Assembly (NCBI GenBank): GCA_031550085.1
Contig: JAVBOY010000014.1
Coordinates: forward strand, 1-64,000
Direction: 5' to 3'
DNA from: UBA4417 sp031550085
Lineage (GTDB): Bacteria > Bacteroidota > Bacteroidia > Bacteroidales > UBA4417
DNA length: 64,000 nt
In this document: positions 1-7,341 of the stretch, piece after piece
Layout of the letters: every line of letters begins with the position of its first letter
Numbering within the stretch: the first letter of the stretch is position 1
Made by a program: the position numbers and the translations under genes
Notes under the pieces: model-generated
Told to the model about the DNA's origin: nothing
What the model saw: the letters and a program-made list of their open reading frames with translations, nothing else
Database searches by the model: none

Positions 1-168
1 GCCGGCAGAAGAAGCATTTACCACAGCCTGCAGATCGTTCGAGGCATTGGCCCAAGAAGAGCCGTTTCCGATTCCTGCGGGTTTTACATAGCGGACGGTT
101 TGCGCTTGGGCCGGCAAGGCGGTAAGCAGCAGCAGGCCGGCAATTAATACGTAAGTAATGGTTTTCAT
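1..168 (-). CDS. Secreted surface protein, N-terminal fragment (cut by window edge)
   Basis: Only the first 56 codons lie in the window. They begin with a clear signal peptide (MKTITYVLIAGLLLLTALPA, then QAQ, the usual Bacteroidetes cleavage context). The mature start, TVRYVKPAGIGNGSSWANAS, resembles the opening of right-handed beta-helix surface proteins (pectate-lyase-like or choice-of-anchor repeats), which often start with V-x-Y-V-x-P-x-G-x-G-x-G-S-S-W. The start codon is the ATG at 166-168 read on the minus strand. The beta-helix assignment is inferred from the first 35 mature residues only. Function cannot be stated. Confidence 0.75.
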   Translation of the reverse strand, partial: MKTITYVLIAGLLLLTALPAQAQTVRYVKPAGIGNGSSWANASNDLQAVVNASSAG

Positions 169-889
169 ACAAGTATAGTTAAATGATGGTTTAAATTTTT
201 TGATTTTTCATAGTGATAGTGGCAAGGTTTACATGCTTCGGAATCCGGACTCCGGCAATTTTTTCCGCCGCTCCGGCGAATCCCGCCGGAAGATGCCGCG
301 AGGCGATTTATTCGTTGTTTGTTATTTGTTTTATTTCCTACCATGGTGTCACCGCTACGCGGCTGATTGGTTTGTGTTATTTATTTTCTACAATGGTGTC
401 GCCGCGAGGCGATTTATTCGTTGTTTGTTATTTGTTGTTTGTTTTATTCCTGCCAGCGGCTGGCTTCTGTCACGATCTATTTTAGCGGTGCAGCCGCAAA
501 ATCTTTGCGGAAAACCGGGTGGCCACAGGTAAAAAACAGCCTGACCGCCGGATCCGGAAGTCCTACGGGTTATTCGCTGATTCAACCTTTTTTTCAGGCA
601 CTTGCTTGCCTTATTATATTATATATAATGGAATGCCCGGATGTTTCGCCTTAAAAGAATCAGTCCCGGCCTGCATGGACATAGCCCGGATGCTTGTTTC
701 CTCTTTTCCGGATTTGAATAATCGGATCATCTGTTCCTATGTGCCGGACGAACTATTTTCGCAAAAGTATAAGAAAAAAACCGTCGGGAACAAAGAATTT
801 ACGGGTTTTTTAGGCTGCATTTTGCTGCATTTTTGTAGTTTCGCAAAAAAGATGAACCCTGCATTGTACTTCATTTTATTTATTTTTCT
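169..889. other. Intergenic gap between divergent genes
   Basis: There is no convincing gene here. Several open frames exist but have odd composition and mutually overlap. The region holds the roughly 50-bp repeat units listed separately (295-436). The rest is unassigned; AT-rich sequence at about 600-630 and 740-880 precedes the regulator gene that starts at 890. Confidence 0.5.
295..436. repeat. Three degenerate ~50-bp tandem units with a 36-bp direct repeat
   Basis: A 36-bp stretch at 295-330, starting GCCGCGAGGCGATTTATTCG, recurs exactly at 401-436. Between them lies a third, diverged unit that shares the CTACxATGGTGTCxCCGC boundary (about 338-355 and 388-405). Each unit has a GC-rich, dyad-prone head (GCCGCGAGGC or CCGCTACGCGG) followed by a T-rich tail. 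The layout resembles REP-like intergenic elements, but no transposase is nearby. Confidence 0.7.
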
Positions 890-1855
890 ATGAAACAGAG
901 AGTTATGCCGAACGGCGTGCTGCATGAAAAGGAGCTGCGGGTGCTGCTGCTGAAGTTGATTGCCGGCTTTTTCATGCTGGCGCTCGCAGTGGAACTGCTG
1001 ATTTTCCCCCGGGTAAACAACTGGTTTTTGTTCTGGGTCTATATCGCCACCGATTTGATGCTGCCGCTGGCTTACCTGCTGTTCCGCAAGGGCATCTTAG
1101 ACGACAACCGGGCGCTGGTCATGCAGTCGCTGGCAATAAGCACGGCGCAGTTCGCCGATATGGCGGTGCGGATGGCCGCGCCGGGGCCGAATACGGGCAT
1201 CGTGCTCCTAACGTCGGTCTGTATCATGATCGTACCGGTAGTGGCCGCGGGGATGACCTCCTGGAAAGCGCTGCCTTTTGCCCTGGCGGGGCTTTGTATG
1301 TTGATCTACGGCATGGGGGCGTTTGTATCGGGCCACCCGGAACTGCTCTACATGTTCGTTGTCCTTTCGTTGCTGCTGGCAGGAATCGCCGTGCTGCAGC
1401 GCATCCTGGTGACTGCCTGGAGGCATGCCGACCGCACGAAAGCGCGGATTGCCGAGCAGAACGCCCTGATCGCCCGTTTTTTCAACGTAACGCCCCAGGA
1501 GCTCCGGCTGATCACGGAAGAAAAGATGACGCGCCGGCGGGTGGACAGCATGCTCGAACGATCGGAAAAAACGCTCAGCACCGCCCTGATTGACCGCGTC
1601 AAAGACGTTATCCACACGGAAGAGGCCGTAAGGCAGGCGATACGCATAAAGCATCCCACCCTCACCGACAGGGACCTGCAACTATGCTGCCACATCGCCG
1701 AAGGGCTTACGGTGAATGAGATTGCACAAATCTGCTCGAAGGCCCCCTCGTCGGTAACGGCGCAGCGCAGCCGCCTGCGTACGAAGCTCGGCCTGCGGGA
1801 AGGCGAAAGCCTGCGGGATTACATCCGGATGGTGGTCAACCACAAATTGGTATAA
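890..1855 (+). CDS. Membrane-anchored LuxR-type HTH regulator
   Basis: The 321-residue protein has about five or six hydrophobic segments in residues 18-180 (for example around 20-42, 47-65, 100-122, 127-145 and 150-172). A charged linker (about 180-235) follows, then a C-terminal LuxR/GerE-like helix-turn-helix. The HTH core is visible as LTDRDLQLCCHIAEGLTVNE followed by IAQICSKAPSSV and QRSRLRTKLGL. No receiver or kinase domain is present, so the membrane part is presumably the sensor. The start is the ATG at 890. GC content is higher than in most neighbouring genes. It is unlinked to an obvious target operon: upstream is a divergent surface protein and downstream a repeat island and a convergent gene. 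The regulator call is firm; the signal and targets are unknown. Confidence 0.75.
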   Translation: MKQRVMPNGVLHEKELRVLLLKLIAGFFMLALAVELLIFPRVNNWFLFWVYIATDLMLPLAYLLFRKGILDDNRALVMQSLAISTAQFADMAVRMAAPGPNTGIVLLTSVCIMIVPVVAAGMTSWKALPFALAGLCMLIYGMGAFVSGHPELLYMFVVLSLLLAGIAVLQRILVTAWRHADRTKARIAEQNALIARFFNVTPQELRLITEEKMTRRRVDSMLERSEKTLSTALIDRVKDVIHTEEAVRQAIRIKHPTLTDRDLQLCCHIAEGLTVNEIAQICSKAPSSVTAQRSRLRTKLGLREGESLRDYIRMVVNHKLV

Positions 1856-2345
1856 GGGGGTGTTTATTTGTTGAATTGTTTATTTGTGAACGGTGAACCG
1901 TGAAGGGTGAAATGGTTCAAGGTAAAGGGTTCAGGGTGAAAAGGGGAAATGGGGGAAATGGGCGGCATATCCGGTTTTTATTGAGTAGGATAATTTAATC
2001 TAATAATATGCTATTGTAATCGCATAGGGTGAAGGGGGAAATGGGGTGTTTTCTGTTATTCGTTGTTTGTTTACTCGTCACCCGTTACTCGTCACTCGTT
2101 TACTCGTTAAATTGTTTATTTGCGAAGGGTAAAAGGGTTGTTGTTCGTTTTTTGTTGTTTGTTTACTTGCCAAAAAAAGTCCACTTTCAATTTTCAACTC
2201 TCAACTTTCTATTAATGAAATCCTTTCTACAAAAATATTACACAGAGATCACCGAGAATTCACAGAGTTACACGGAGTTAACTGTAAATTCGTTAGTTAA
2301 AAAGCTTACTCGTAATTCGTAATTTTTAATTTTTAATTCGCCTCT
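1856..2345. repeat. Mosaic heptad-repeat island 1
   Basis: The island begins immediately after the stop codon of the upstream gene and is built of short degenerate tandem tracts in a fixed order. First come TTGAATTG-type units and GTGAACG/GTGAACC/GTGAAGG heptads (about 1870-1945). Then comes the 40-bp core (1991-2030), then TCGTCAC/TCGTTAC heptads (about 2070-2108). TTTTCAA/CTCTCAA tracts follow (2184-2210), then CACAGAGTTA/CACGGAGTTA decamers (about 2240-2282) and ATTCGTA/ATTTTTA heptads (about 2308-2340). No coding capacity is credible. Confidence 0.85.
1991..2030 (+). repeat. 40-bp conserved island core, copy 1
   Basis: This copy begins TAATTTAATCTAATAATAT and ends TAATCGCATAGGGT. It is the conserved centre of the repeat islands and recurs at 21424, 32950, 35448 and 42346, always on the plus strand, with a handful of substitutions between copies. 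Confidence 0.85.
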
Positions 2346-2374
2346 CGTCACTCGTTACAAAATAATTCTCTCGC

Positions 2375-2489
2375 TTCCCGGATAAAGACCCTTTATATTC
2401 CCGGATAAAGACCCTTTATGTTCCCGGAAAAAGACCCGTTAGGTTCCCGGATAAAGACCCTTTATGTTCCCGGATAAAGACCTTTTATG
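2375..2489. repeat. Five tandem copies of a 23-bp unit
   Basis: Five contiguous 23-bp units start at 2375, 2398, 2421, 2444 and 2467. Each begins TTCCCGGA, and four of the five carry a dyad of the form ATAAAG-ACC-CTTTAT or a one-base variant; the third unit is the most diverged. The tract lies between convergent genes, next to the terminator of the following minus-strand gene. There are no spacers, so it is not a CRISPR array. Confidence 0.95.
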
Positions 2490-2494
2490 TTTCC

Positions 2495-2534
2495 CCAAAA
2501 AAAAGCCTTTTGGCTTGGCGTCCAAAAGGCTTTT
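2495..2534 (-). terminator. Rho-independent terminator of the DUF4469 gene
   Basis: A perfect 13-bp stem (2501-2513 against 2522-2534, AAAAGCCTTTTGG) encloses an 8-base loop. On the minus strand it is followed by a U run. It sits 23 bp after the stop codon at 2557. Confidence 0.9.
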
Positions 2535-2556
2535 CAATCCGGAATTAAATCCCGGT

Positions 2557-3288
2557 TCAGCTTACGGTTAGAATTTTATCGAACACCGCCGTGCGGGGTT
2601 CCTTCAGCAGGGAACTTATCGCGTATTGGGTGGTAATTTCCAATTTATACGTTCCTGCGGATAGCAACGGAATCACTACGATCAATTCTCCGGGATTGTT
2701 GATTACAAGGTCCGACGGATCCACAGGGGTACGCCCGCCGCCGGCCTGGTTTACAAAATACACGCCGTTGGCCGGGTGGTCGCCGGCAATTTTCAGCTTG
2801 GAGCCGTTGATTTTCAGGTTGCGGTTGGGGGTCAGCAGGTCGTTTACGCTGCCGCTCTTTACATCGGTGACCTGCAGGATCGCCAGGCTGCTCTCGGCCA
2901 CGCCCATCAGCTGTACTTCGATGTTGGGGATTTCCTTGCGCAAAGCCTCGCCCTGGTTAAACTGGAAAAGCAGGGCATGTTTGTCGGGCTGGAACGGTTC
3001 CGAAGGGCTGTTGAACACGCCCCGGACCAGGGGCGCCGCCGTAAAGTAGCCGGTGTTTACCGAAAAGCCGTCGCACAATTGATAGGCCATTTCTTTGAAA
3101 AACAGTTCTGCCGCGTGCTGCATGGAAGCAGCCGATACATCGGCCCCGCCACGATTCGCCGCCGAATCGCAAATTTGCCGGATGTTGAGGGATCGTTCCG
3201 AAGCTACCCGGGCCGAAAAGTCGTTGGGGTCGTCGGTCAATTGGTTGTCGTACAGGTACGCTTTGATTTTGTGAAGTAAGGGTGCCAT
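2557..3288 (-). CDS. HU-type DNA-binding N-domain plus DUF4469 protein
   Basis: The 243-residue protein has the layout of a Bacteroidetes family with an N-terminal HU-like DNA-binding fold (about residues 5-115: IKAYLYDNQLTDDPNDFSAR, later SMQHAAELFFKEMAYQLCDG). A C-terminal DUF4469/Ig-like domain follows (about 135-243, ending in a beta-rich region, GTYKLEITTQYA). It lacks a signal peptide, so a cytoplasmic, probably nucleoid-associated role is likely. The ATG at 3286-3288 gives the standard family start (MAPLLHKIKAYL). It is followed by a strong terminator and is probably monocistronic. A possible -7 box (TATCTTTG, minus strand 3564-3571) lies about 275 bp upstream. The exact function is not known for the family. 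Confidence 0.8.
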   Translation of the reverse strand: MAPLLHKIKAYLYDNQLTDDPNDFSARVASERSLNIRQICDSAANRGGADVSAASMQHAAELFFKEMAYQLCDGFSVNTGYFTAAPLVRGVFNSPSEPFQPDKHALLFQFNQGEALRKEIPNIEVQLMGVAESSLAILQVTDVKSGSVNDLLTPNRNLKINGSKLKIAGDHPANGVYFVNQAGGGRTPVDPSDLVINNPGELIVVIPLLSAGTYKLEITTQYAISSLLKEPRTAVFDKILTVS

Positions 3289-3679
3289 AACATTTGTTTT
3301 TAAAAAGTGAATATTGGATTGAATTAAAAAAAAGTCAAATCAGGTGGAAAACATCCCTCCGGAATCGTTTTAGCGAAAGGGACAAAGGAAGAAACGAAAA
3401 AAAAGGAGGCAGCCCCGGGAAGCGGGCAAAAGGTATACGGGAATCCGCCATCGTTACAATCTGAAACACCAAATTTTGTGTAAAAATAAGCTGACTTATC
3501 CAATGCATCGATACAAACTGTTTGAACAGGACTATAGCGAAATACAAATATCAAAAAAGAACGCAAAGATATATCTTTTAAAACCAAAAAATACAAAAAG
3601 CTGCTTTTTTATTTTGCTTGTTTTTTTAGGTTTCCTGCCTTCTGCCGGAATAGGATCCGGTTGATCGGGGAAAGGAAGG
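3289..3679. other. Leader or intergenic region upstream of the DUF4469 gene
   Basis: No gene is supported here. The stretch is AT-rich from about 3480 and contains a minus-strand TATCTTTG at 3564-3571, with a TTTG on the minus strand at 3595-3598, 23 bp further upstream. If used, this would give a 5' leader of about 270 nt. No recognisable riboswitch was seen. Confidence 0.4.
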
Positions 3680-4140
3680 GGGAAGGGGTGTTGAGTTGTT
3701 GAATTGTTTATTTGTGAACGGTGAACCGTGAAGGGTAAAAGGGTTGTTGTTCGTTTTTTGTTGTTTGTTTTTTGTTTACTTGTATCTAACAAATCACTTT
3801 CAATTTTATTCGGCTTCGCCTCGTGAGATCGCTTCGCTAAGTTCAACTTTCAATTAAAAAGCTTTCTCCTTTCTGCGTTAAAACTCGTCAACCTGTTTAC
3901 TGAAAACATTTTCAACTTTCCATTTTCAATTAACTCGTAATTCTTTCTCCTTTCTGCGTTAAAACTCGTCAACCTGTTTACTGAAAACATTTTCAATTTT
4001 CAACTTTCCATTTTCAATTAACTCGTAATTCGTAATTTTTAATTCGTAATTCTTTCTGCTTTTTCCTTTCTGCACTAATAACTAGTTTACTGGTCTACTC
4101 GTCACTAGTCTATTCGTCAACCGGTTTACCGGCTAAGGGG
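3680..4140. repeat. Mosaic heptad-repeat island 2 (no 40-bp core)
   Basis: It has the same module order as the other islands: TTGAGTTG/TTGAATTG and GTGAACG/GTGAACC heptads (about 3692-3745), then T-rich GTTGTTCG tracts. A TTCGGCTTCGCC...GCTTCGCTAA module lies at about 3801-3845. Two near-identical roughly 75-bp blocks of CTTTCTCC-TTTCTGCG, ACTCGTCAAC and TTTCAAC/TTTCAAT units follow (about 3860-3940 and 3945-4025). Finally there are ATTCGTA heptads. The 40-bp core is missing. The island ends about 15 bp before the stop of the T9SS cargo gene. Confidence 0.8.
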
Positions 4141-4154
4141 TGCAGGATTTCTTC

Positions 4155-5138
4155 TTAGTGTTTTACAATTTTCGCCGTTTGCCCGTTGGTTTTAAGCAGG
4201 TAAACCCCGGCCGGCAAATGCCCGATGCTAAACTCCGTTTCGGTGGTTTCAAAAACCTTTTGCCCCATCAAATTAAATAGTCCGGCTTTAGTGCCTGTTT
4301 TCCATTTTCCATTTTCAATTTTCAATTCGCCGGTGGTTGGATTCGGATAGACGTTTAATTTCGGATAAGGTTTATTTTCAAGCCCTACCATCTTATCCGT
4401 CACGACGACATCGTAAGTCAGCGAACCTTCGTCCGGCGCATACGGCGGGAAGGCTGCATTGCTCATGTAGCACAGCAGTTTCCGCCCGGCATAGTTTTCG
4501 TCGAGTGTAAAATGCCCGTCGGTAGTCGTCAAAACGGGAATCAGCACCAGGCTGCAATAGGTGGCATCGTACCAGGTAAAAGTCGTAATATGCCCGCCAA
4601 AGTTATACTCGGACCTCAGGTCGATTCCGTCCCGGTAGTCTACCTCTTCCCCGTACGCCCGGTTTTGAGGGGAATATTCCACCAGCATTCCTTCGCGAAC
4701 GGGAATGGAAGAGAACAACAGCCGGTTCAAGGTGCAGTTGACCAATTCCAGTGCAGGATTTTCGCCCACCACCATGCGGGTAAAATGGTTCATCCGGCAA
4801 TCCAGGAAGGAAAGTGCATCCCATTTTGAAACATCCAAACAGCCGACCAAAAACAGGTTGTCCCAGTAAATTTCGGAAATCCGTTTTGGGGATTCCGTAT
4901 TCCATAAGATTCCCTGTAGTCTGGCAATCCAGGTTTCCTCGTTGTACCAGTTCAAGGTATCCGAGGGCGCCATGTAAAAGGCCTCCAGGTTGTTAATTCC
5001 TTCCGCTTCGGAATGTTGCCTCAACAACATCCGTAGGCCTTCCTTATCTGCAGGATGATAACTTTGCCCCTGTAGTACAGAGGAAACCGCAAGTAATAAG
5101 AAAAACACAAGCAAGCGGGGTATTTGAATTTTTATCAT
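4155..5138 (-). CDS. T9SS cargo protein with LRR-like body and type A sorting domain
   Basis: The ATG at 5136-5138 gives a canonical signal peptide (MIKIQIPRLLVFFLLLAVSS, cleavage near LQGQS), so it is preferred to upstream alternatives. The 327-residue product has a body with scattered leucine-rich-like turns (LDVSKWDALSFLDCRMNHF). It ends in a type IX sorting domain: LNVYPNPTTGELKIENG, then LFNLMGQKVFET, then HLPAGVYLLKTNGQTAKIVK. Export across the outer membrane by the Por system and C-terminal processing are expected from the family. The ligand is unknown. Within the sorting domain, residues ELKIENGKWK are encoded by DNA (about 4302-4328) that matches the TTTCAAT/TTCCAT repeats of the flanking island. 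It follows the CAP-SPOR gene by 29 bp, so the two may be co-transcribed. Confidence 0.85.
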   Translation of the reverse strand: MIKIQIPRLLVFFLLLAVSSVLQGQSYHPADKEGLRMLLRQHSEAEGINNLEAFYMAPSDTLNWYNEETWIARLQGILWNTESPKRISEIYWDNLFLVGCLDVSKWDALSFLDCRMNHFTRMVVGENPALELVNCTLNRLLFSSIPVREGMLVEYSPQNRAYGEEVDYRDGIDLRSEYNFGGHITTFTWYDATYCSLVLIPVLTTTDGHFTLDENYAGRKLLCYMSNAAFPPYAPDEGSLTYDVVVTDKMVGLENKPYPKLNVYPNPTTGELKIENGKWKTGTKAGLFNLMGQKVFETTETEFSIGHLPAGVYLLKTNGQTAKIVKH

Positions 5139-5167
5139 GGTTTTGCATTTTTGAGTAAAAACGGAAC

Positions 5168-6097
5168 CTAATTGGTAGCGGCATCGATCCACAAACCGGG
5201 ATATTTGATTTTTAATTCATTGCGTTTTTTCACGGCCGCCTCTTTGGTCGGAAAACTTTGGATTGATACCCGGAATCCTTTGGAGAAGGGAATGATCGCC
5301 GCATTGGGATAGCCGTCTTTTTTTACTTGTTTTAATTTGGCCTGGGCTTCTTCTTTGGTTGGATAGCTGCCTACAATCAAGTTGTAGGGATTCGAAGCTT
5401 TTTGCGCTTCTTCTTTGGAAGTCGTTTTGGGGGTTCCCGCCGGAGCCGTATTCTTTTCTTCCGGTTTCATTCCGCAAACCGATGCTTTTCCGAGCGGATC
5501 GTCCACATTTCCGAGCCAGACAATCGCATACCCTTCTCTGATGCAAACCCCGATGGCATTCCACTCTTTTTCGCGCCATTGGTCCCGGTTGAGGAATACA
5601 TTTTTTGAAACCTCCACGCTTTTCCACAATTCCATGGCATCGTCCGAACTTGCTTTTTCATCGCTCCAATAGGTAATCTCATAACCAAGCCCCGGGTAAC
5701 CGGCCAGCTCTTTGGGCTTTTTTCCCATCTCTTGGCTGGCATTGGCATCCGTGGCATAGCAAATGGGTTTCCATTCGCCTTTATTACTCCACGAATGCAA
5801 TCCGCATTTACCGGGTTTGTTTTTGATTAAATCATCGGCATGGGTCCGTGCGACAAAGCAAAGCGCCTTCGAAAGAGGGATCGCCGGCAATGCCGCCTGC
5901 GAACGGAACTCGTTGATCCGGGTAACCAGCAGCATTTCGTCTGGGGAAATACAAAAAGCGGCCGGAATGGTGAACAATACAGCGGGTTCCTTTTGATTTG
6001 ATTTTTTGGGCTGGGGCTTTTTTTGCGCCAGCACCCCGCCGGATAGCATCAACATCAGGCTCAAACACAAACAAGTGGTTCTGATTATTCTTTTCAT
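5168..6097 (-). CDS. Secreted CAP-domain protein with C-terminal SPOR domain
   Basis: The protein is 309 residues with a signal peptide (MKRIIRTTCLCLSLMLMLSG, cleavage near VLAQ) and a basic linker. A CAP/SCP-like domain spans about residues 50-215; LLVTRINEFRSQAALPAIPL, ARTHADDL and GYAIVWLGN are the recognisable strands and helices. A SPOR-like peptidoglycan-binding repeat lies at about 237-309 (YNLIVGSYPTKEEAQAKLKQ ... FRVSIQSFPTKEAAV). SPOR domains bind denuded glycan strands, so envelope or septal localisation is inferred. The CAP domain role is not known. It ends 29 bp before the T9SS cargo start and begins 3 bp after the TfoX-like gene stop, consistent with one transcript. Confidence 0.85.
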   Translation of the reverse strand: MKRIIRTTCLCLSLMLMLSGGVLAQKKPQPKKSNQKEPAVLFTIPAAFCISPDEMLLVTRINEFRSQAALPAIPLSKALCFVARTHADDLIKNKPGKCGLHSWSNKGEWKPICYATDANASQEMGKKPKELAGYPGLGYEITYWSDEKASSDDAMELWKSVEVSKNVFLNRDQWREKEWNAIGVCIREGYAIVWLGNVDDPLGKASVCGMKPEEKNTAPAGTPKTTSKEEAQKASNPYNLIVGSYPTKEEAQAKLKQVKKDGYPNAAIIPFSKGFRVSIQSFPTKEAAVKKRNELKIKYPGLWIDAATN

Positions 6098-6100
6098 GGA

Positions 6101-6394
6101 TTACGATTCAAGAAGGATTATACTCAGCGACCTAATTTTCAGGGTTATGGTATGGTAAAAATCTTTCAATGCCTCTTTTTCTCTTTCGGGTAAATGGTGC
6201 CAGCGAATGTTATGTAAAGCGCCTTCCAATGCATACAGGGTGCTTAAACAAGTTTCGGGATCCTTTTTTCGCAACCATAGAAAAGCCTGCCGGCTGCCTT
6301 TTTCTTTCAATTCTTCCAACGAAAAGATTCCGGCCTGATATAATTTTTCTACAAGAACTTTGCCAAGATTCGGCATTCCAAGGAGATCTGACAT
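6101..6394 (-). CDS. TfoX/Sxy C-terminal domain protein
   Basis: This 97-residue protein consists only of the helical TfoX C-terminal domain (MPNLGKVLVEKLYQAGIFSL, later WLRKKDPETCLSTLYALEGA and LPEREKEALKDFY). In gammaproteobacteria TfoX couples to competence. Standalone C-terminal domains are common in Bacteroidetes and have no assigned role; the helix-hairpin-helix-like pattern suggests nucleic acid or protein contact. The ATG start is at 6392-6394, and the gene sits 3 bp upstream of the CAP-SPOR gene on the same strand. Confidence 0.8.
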   Translation of the reverse strand: MSDLLGMPNLGKVLVEKLYQAGIFSLEELKEKGSRQAFLWLRKKDPETCLSTLYALEGALHNIRWHHLPEREKEALKDFYHTITLKIRSLSIILLES

Positions 6395-6419
6395 GGGTCA
6401 AAGCATTTTGTTATTTTTT

Positions 6420-7118
6420 TTAAGGAGCTACGACTCCCCTTTTTCCAAAGAAAACATAATGAATCGGGTTTGGTGTCTGATATTGGATGGTCAACTGCAA
6501 ACTGTCGGTCTGGTAAAGATAGCCGTCAATCATCATCGGATAGCCTTCAAAGGATTCTTCCCGATGGATCCGGTATTTGTTGTTTTCAAAAGTTACATCC
6601 GCCAAACAACTGATAGAAAGGTATTTGTTATTATAAGCAAAAGGGGTCAGACGCAAACGTGCCTGATTACCGGGGCCGGAAGATTGTACCAGAACAAAAA
6701 AATCCTTGTAAGACAGGGTATCATCCAAAACCAGGGTTCCGAAATAATCTCCCGCCAATTTGGGTCCGTAATTTTCAATCACAATCACCCGTAACTCGTC
6801 CGTAAATCCTCCTTCGTCGGTTGTACAGGTAAGCAGGGTTTCTCCCAGCGCAATGGGTTGCAGCAGGCCGTTATCGTCAATGGACGCAACCCTTTCATTG
6901 CTGCTCGCCCAGGTTACTTTTCTGTTTTCGGCATCCTGTGGCAACACCTTGGCATAGATCCGGATCGCTTTGTTTATTTCTACGTACTGGGCATCGGAAT
7001 TGCTTATGATCTCGACTCCGGTAACTTTTTCTTTTTTGCATGCCACAGCCAACATTGCGATCACTCCCAGCATGCATAAAAAGGGTGTAACCGGTTTGGT
7101 TTTCGTGAAAATACGCAT
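6420..7118 (-). CDS. Lipoprotein with BIG2 Ig-like domain
   Basis: The ATG at 7116-7118 is chosen over an in-frame TTG two codons upstream. The protein has a lipobox (IAMLAVACKKEK), so it is an acylated envelope protein. A bacterial Ig-like BIG2 domain covers about residues 30-115 (VLPQDAENRKVTWASSNERV, then GETLLTCTTDEGG). The roughly 110-residue C-terminal part is beta-rich and unassigned (GPKLAGDYFGTLVLDDT ... MMIDGYLYQTDSLQLTIQYQ). No catalytic motif is visible. It is probably a surface binding or structural protein. It precedes the TfoX-like gene by about 25 bp. Confidence 0.75.
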   Translation of the reverse strand: MRIFTKTKPVTPFLCMLGVIAMLAVACKKEKVTGVEIISNSDAQYVEINKAIRIYAKVLPQDAENRKVTWASSNERVASIDDNGLLQPIALGETLLTCTTDEGGFTDELRVIVIENYGPKLAGDYFGTLVLDDTLSYKDFFVLVQSSGPGNQARLRLTPFAYNNKYLSISCLADVTFENNKYRIHREESFEGYPMMIDGYLYQTDSLQLTIQYQTPNPIHYVFFGKRGVVAP

Positions 7119-7280
7119 CGTCAACGGTTTGTTAGGTTCGTAAATGGTTTTCGTTGTTTACTATCAAAAAATCAAGCGATAAATTTACAATTTTTTACCT
7201 TGCCGTTCATTTATTTGCAGTTTATGATCCACCAACTCATTAAAACATCCGGAACGAAAGCCCTTGTAAAAAGTACGATA

Positions 7281-7310
7281 AAAAAAGCCGCCCAATTTGC
7301 TGGACGGCTT
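7281..7310 (-). terminator. Rho-independent terminator of the carboxyltransferase gene
   Basis: A hairpin with AAGCCG(T)CC pairing to GG(G)CGGCTT around an AGCAAATT loop is followed by a U run on the minus strand. It lies 32 bp after the stop at 7342. Confidence 0.8.
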
Positions 7311-7341
7311 CGTTCTTAGATAACTAAAAATTTCTTCCGGG

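Noticed and set aside
200..532. Overlapping frames in the left gap
   Set aside because: They read through the T-rich direct repeats and give Phe/Tyr/Cys-rich peptides unlike real proteins.
2375..2489. CRISPR array
   Set aside because: The 23-bp units are contiguous with no unique spacers, and no cas genes are in the window. The same applies to the tracts at 22726 and 51739.
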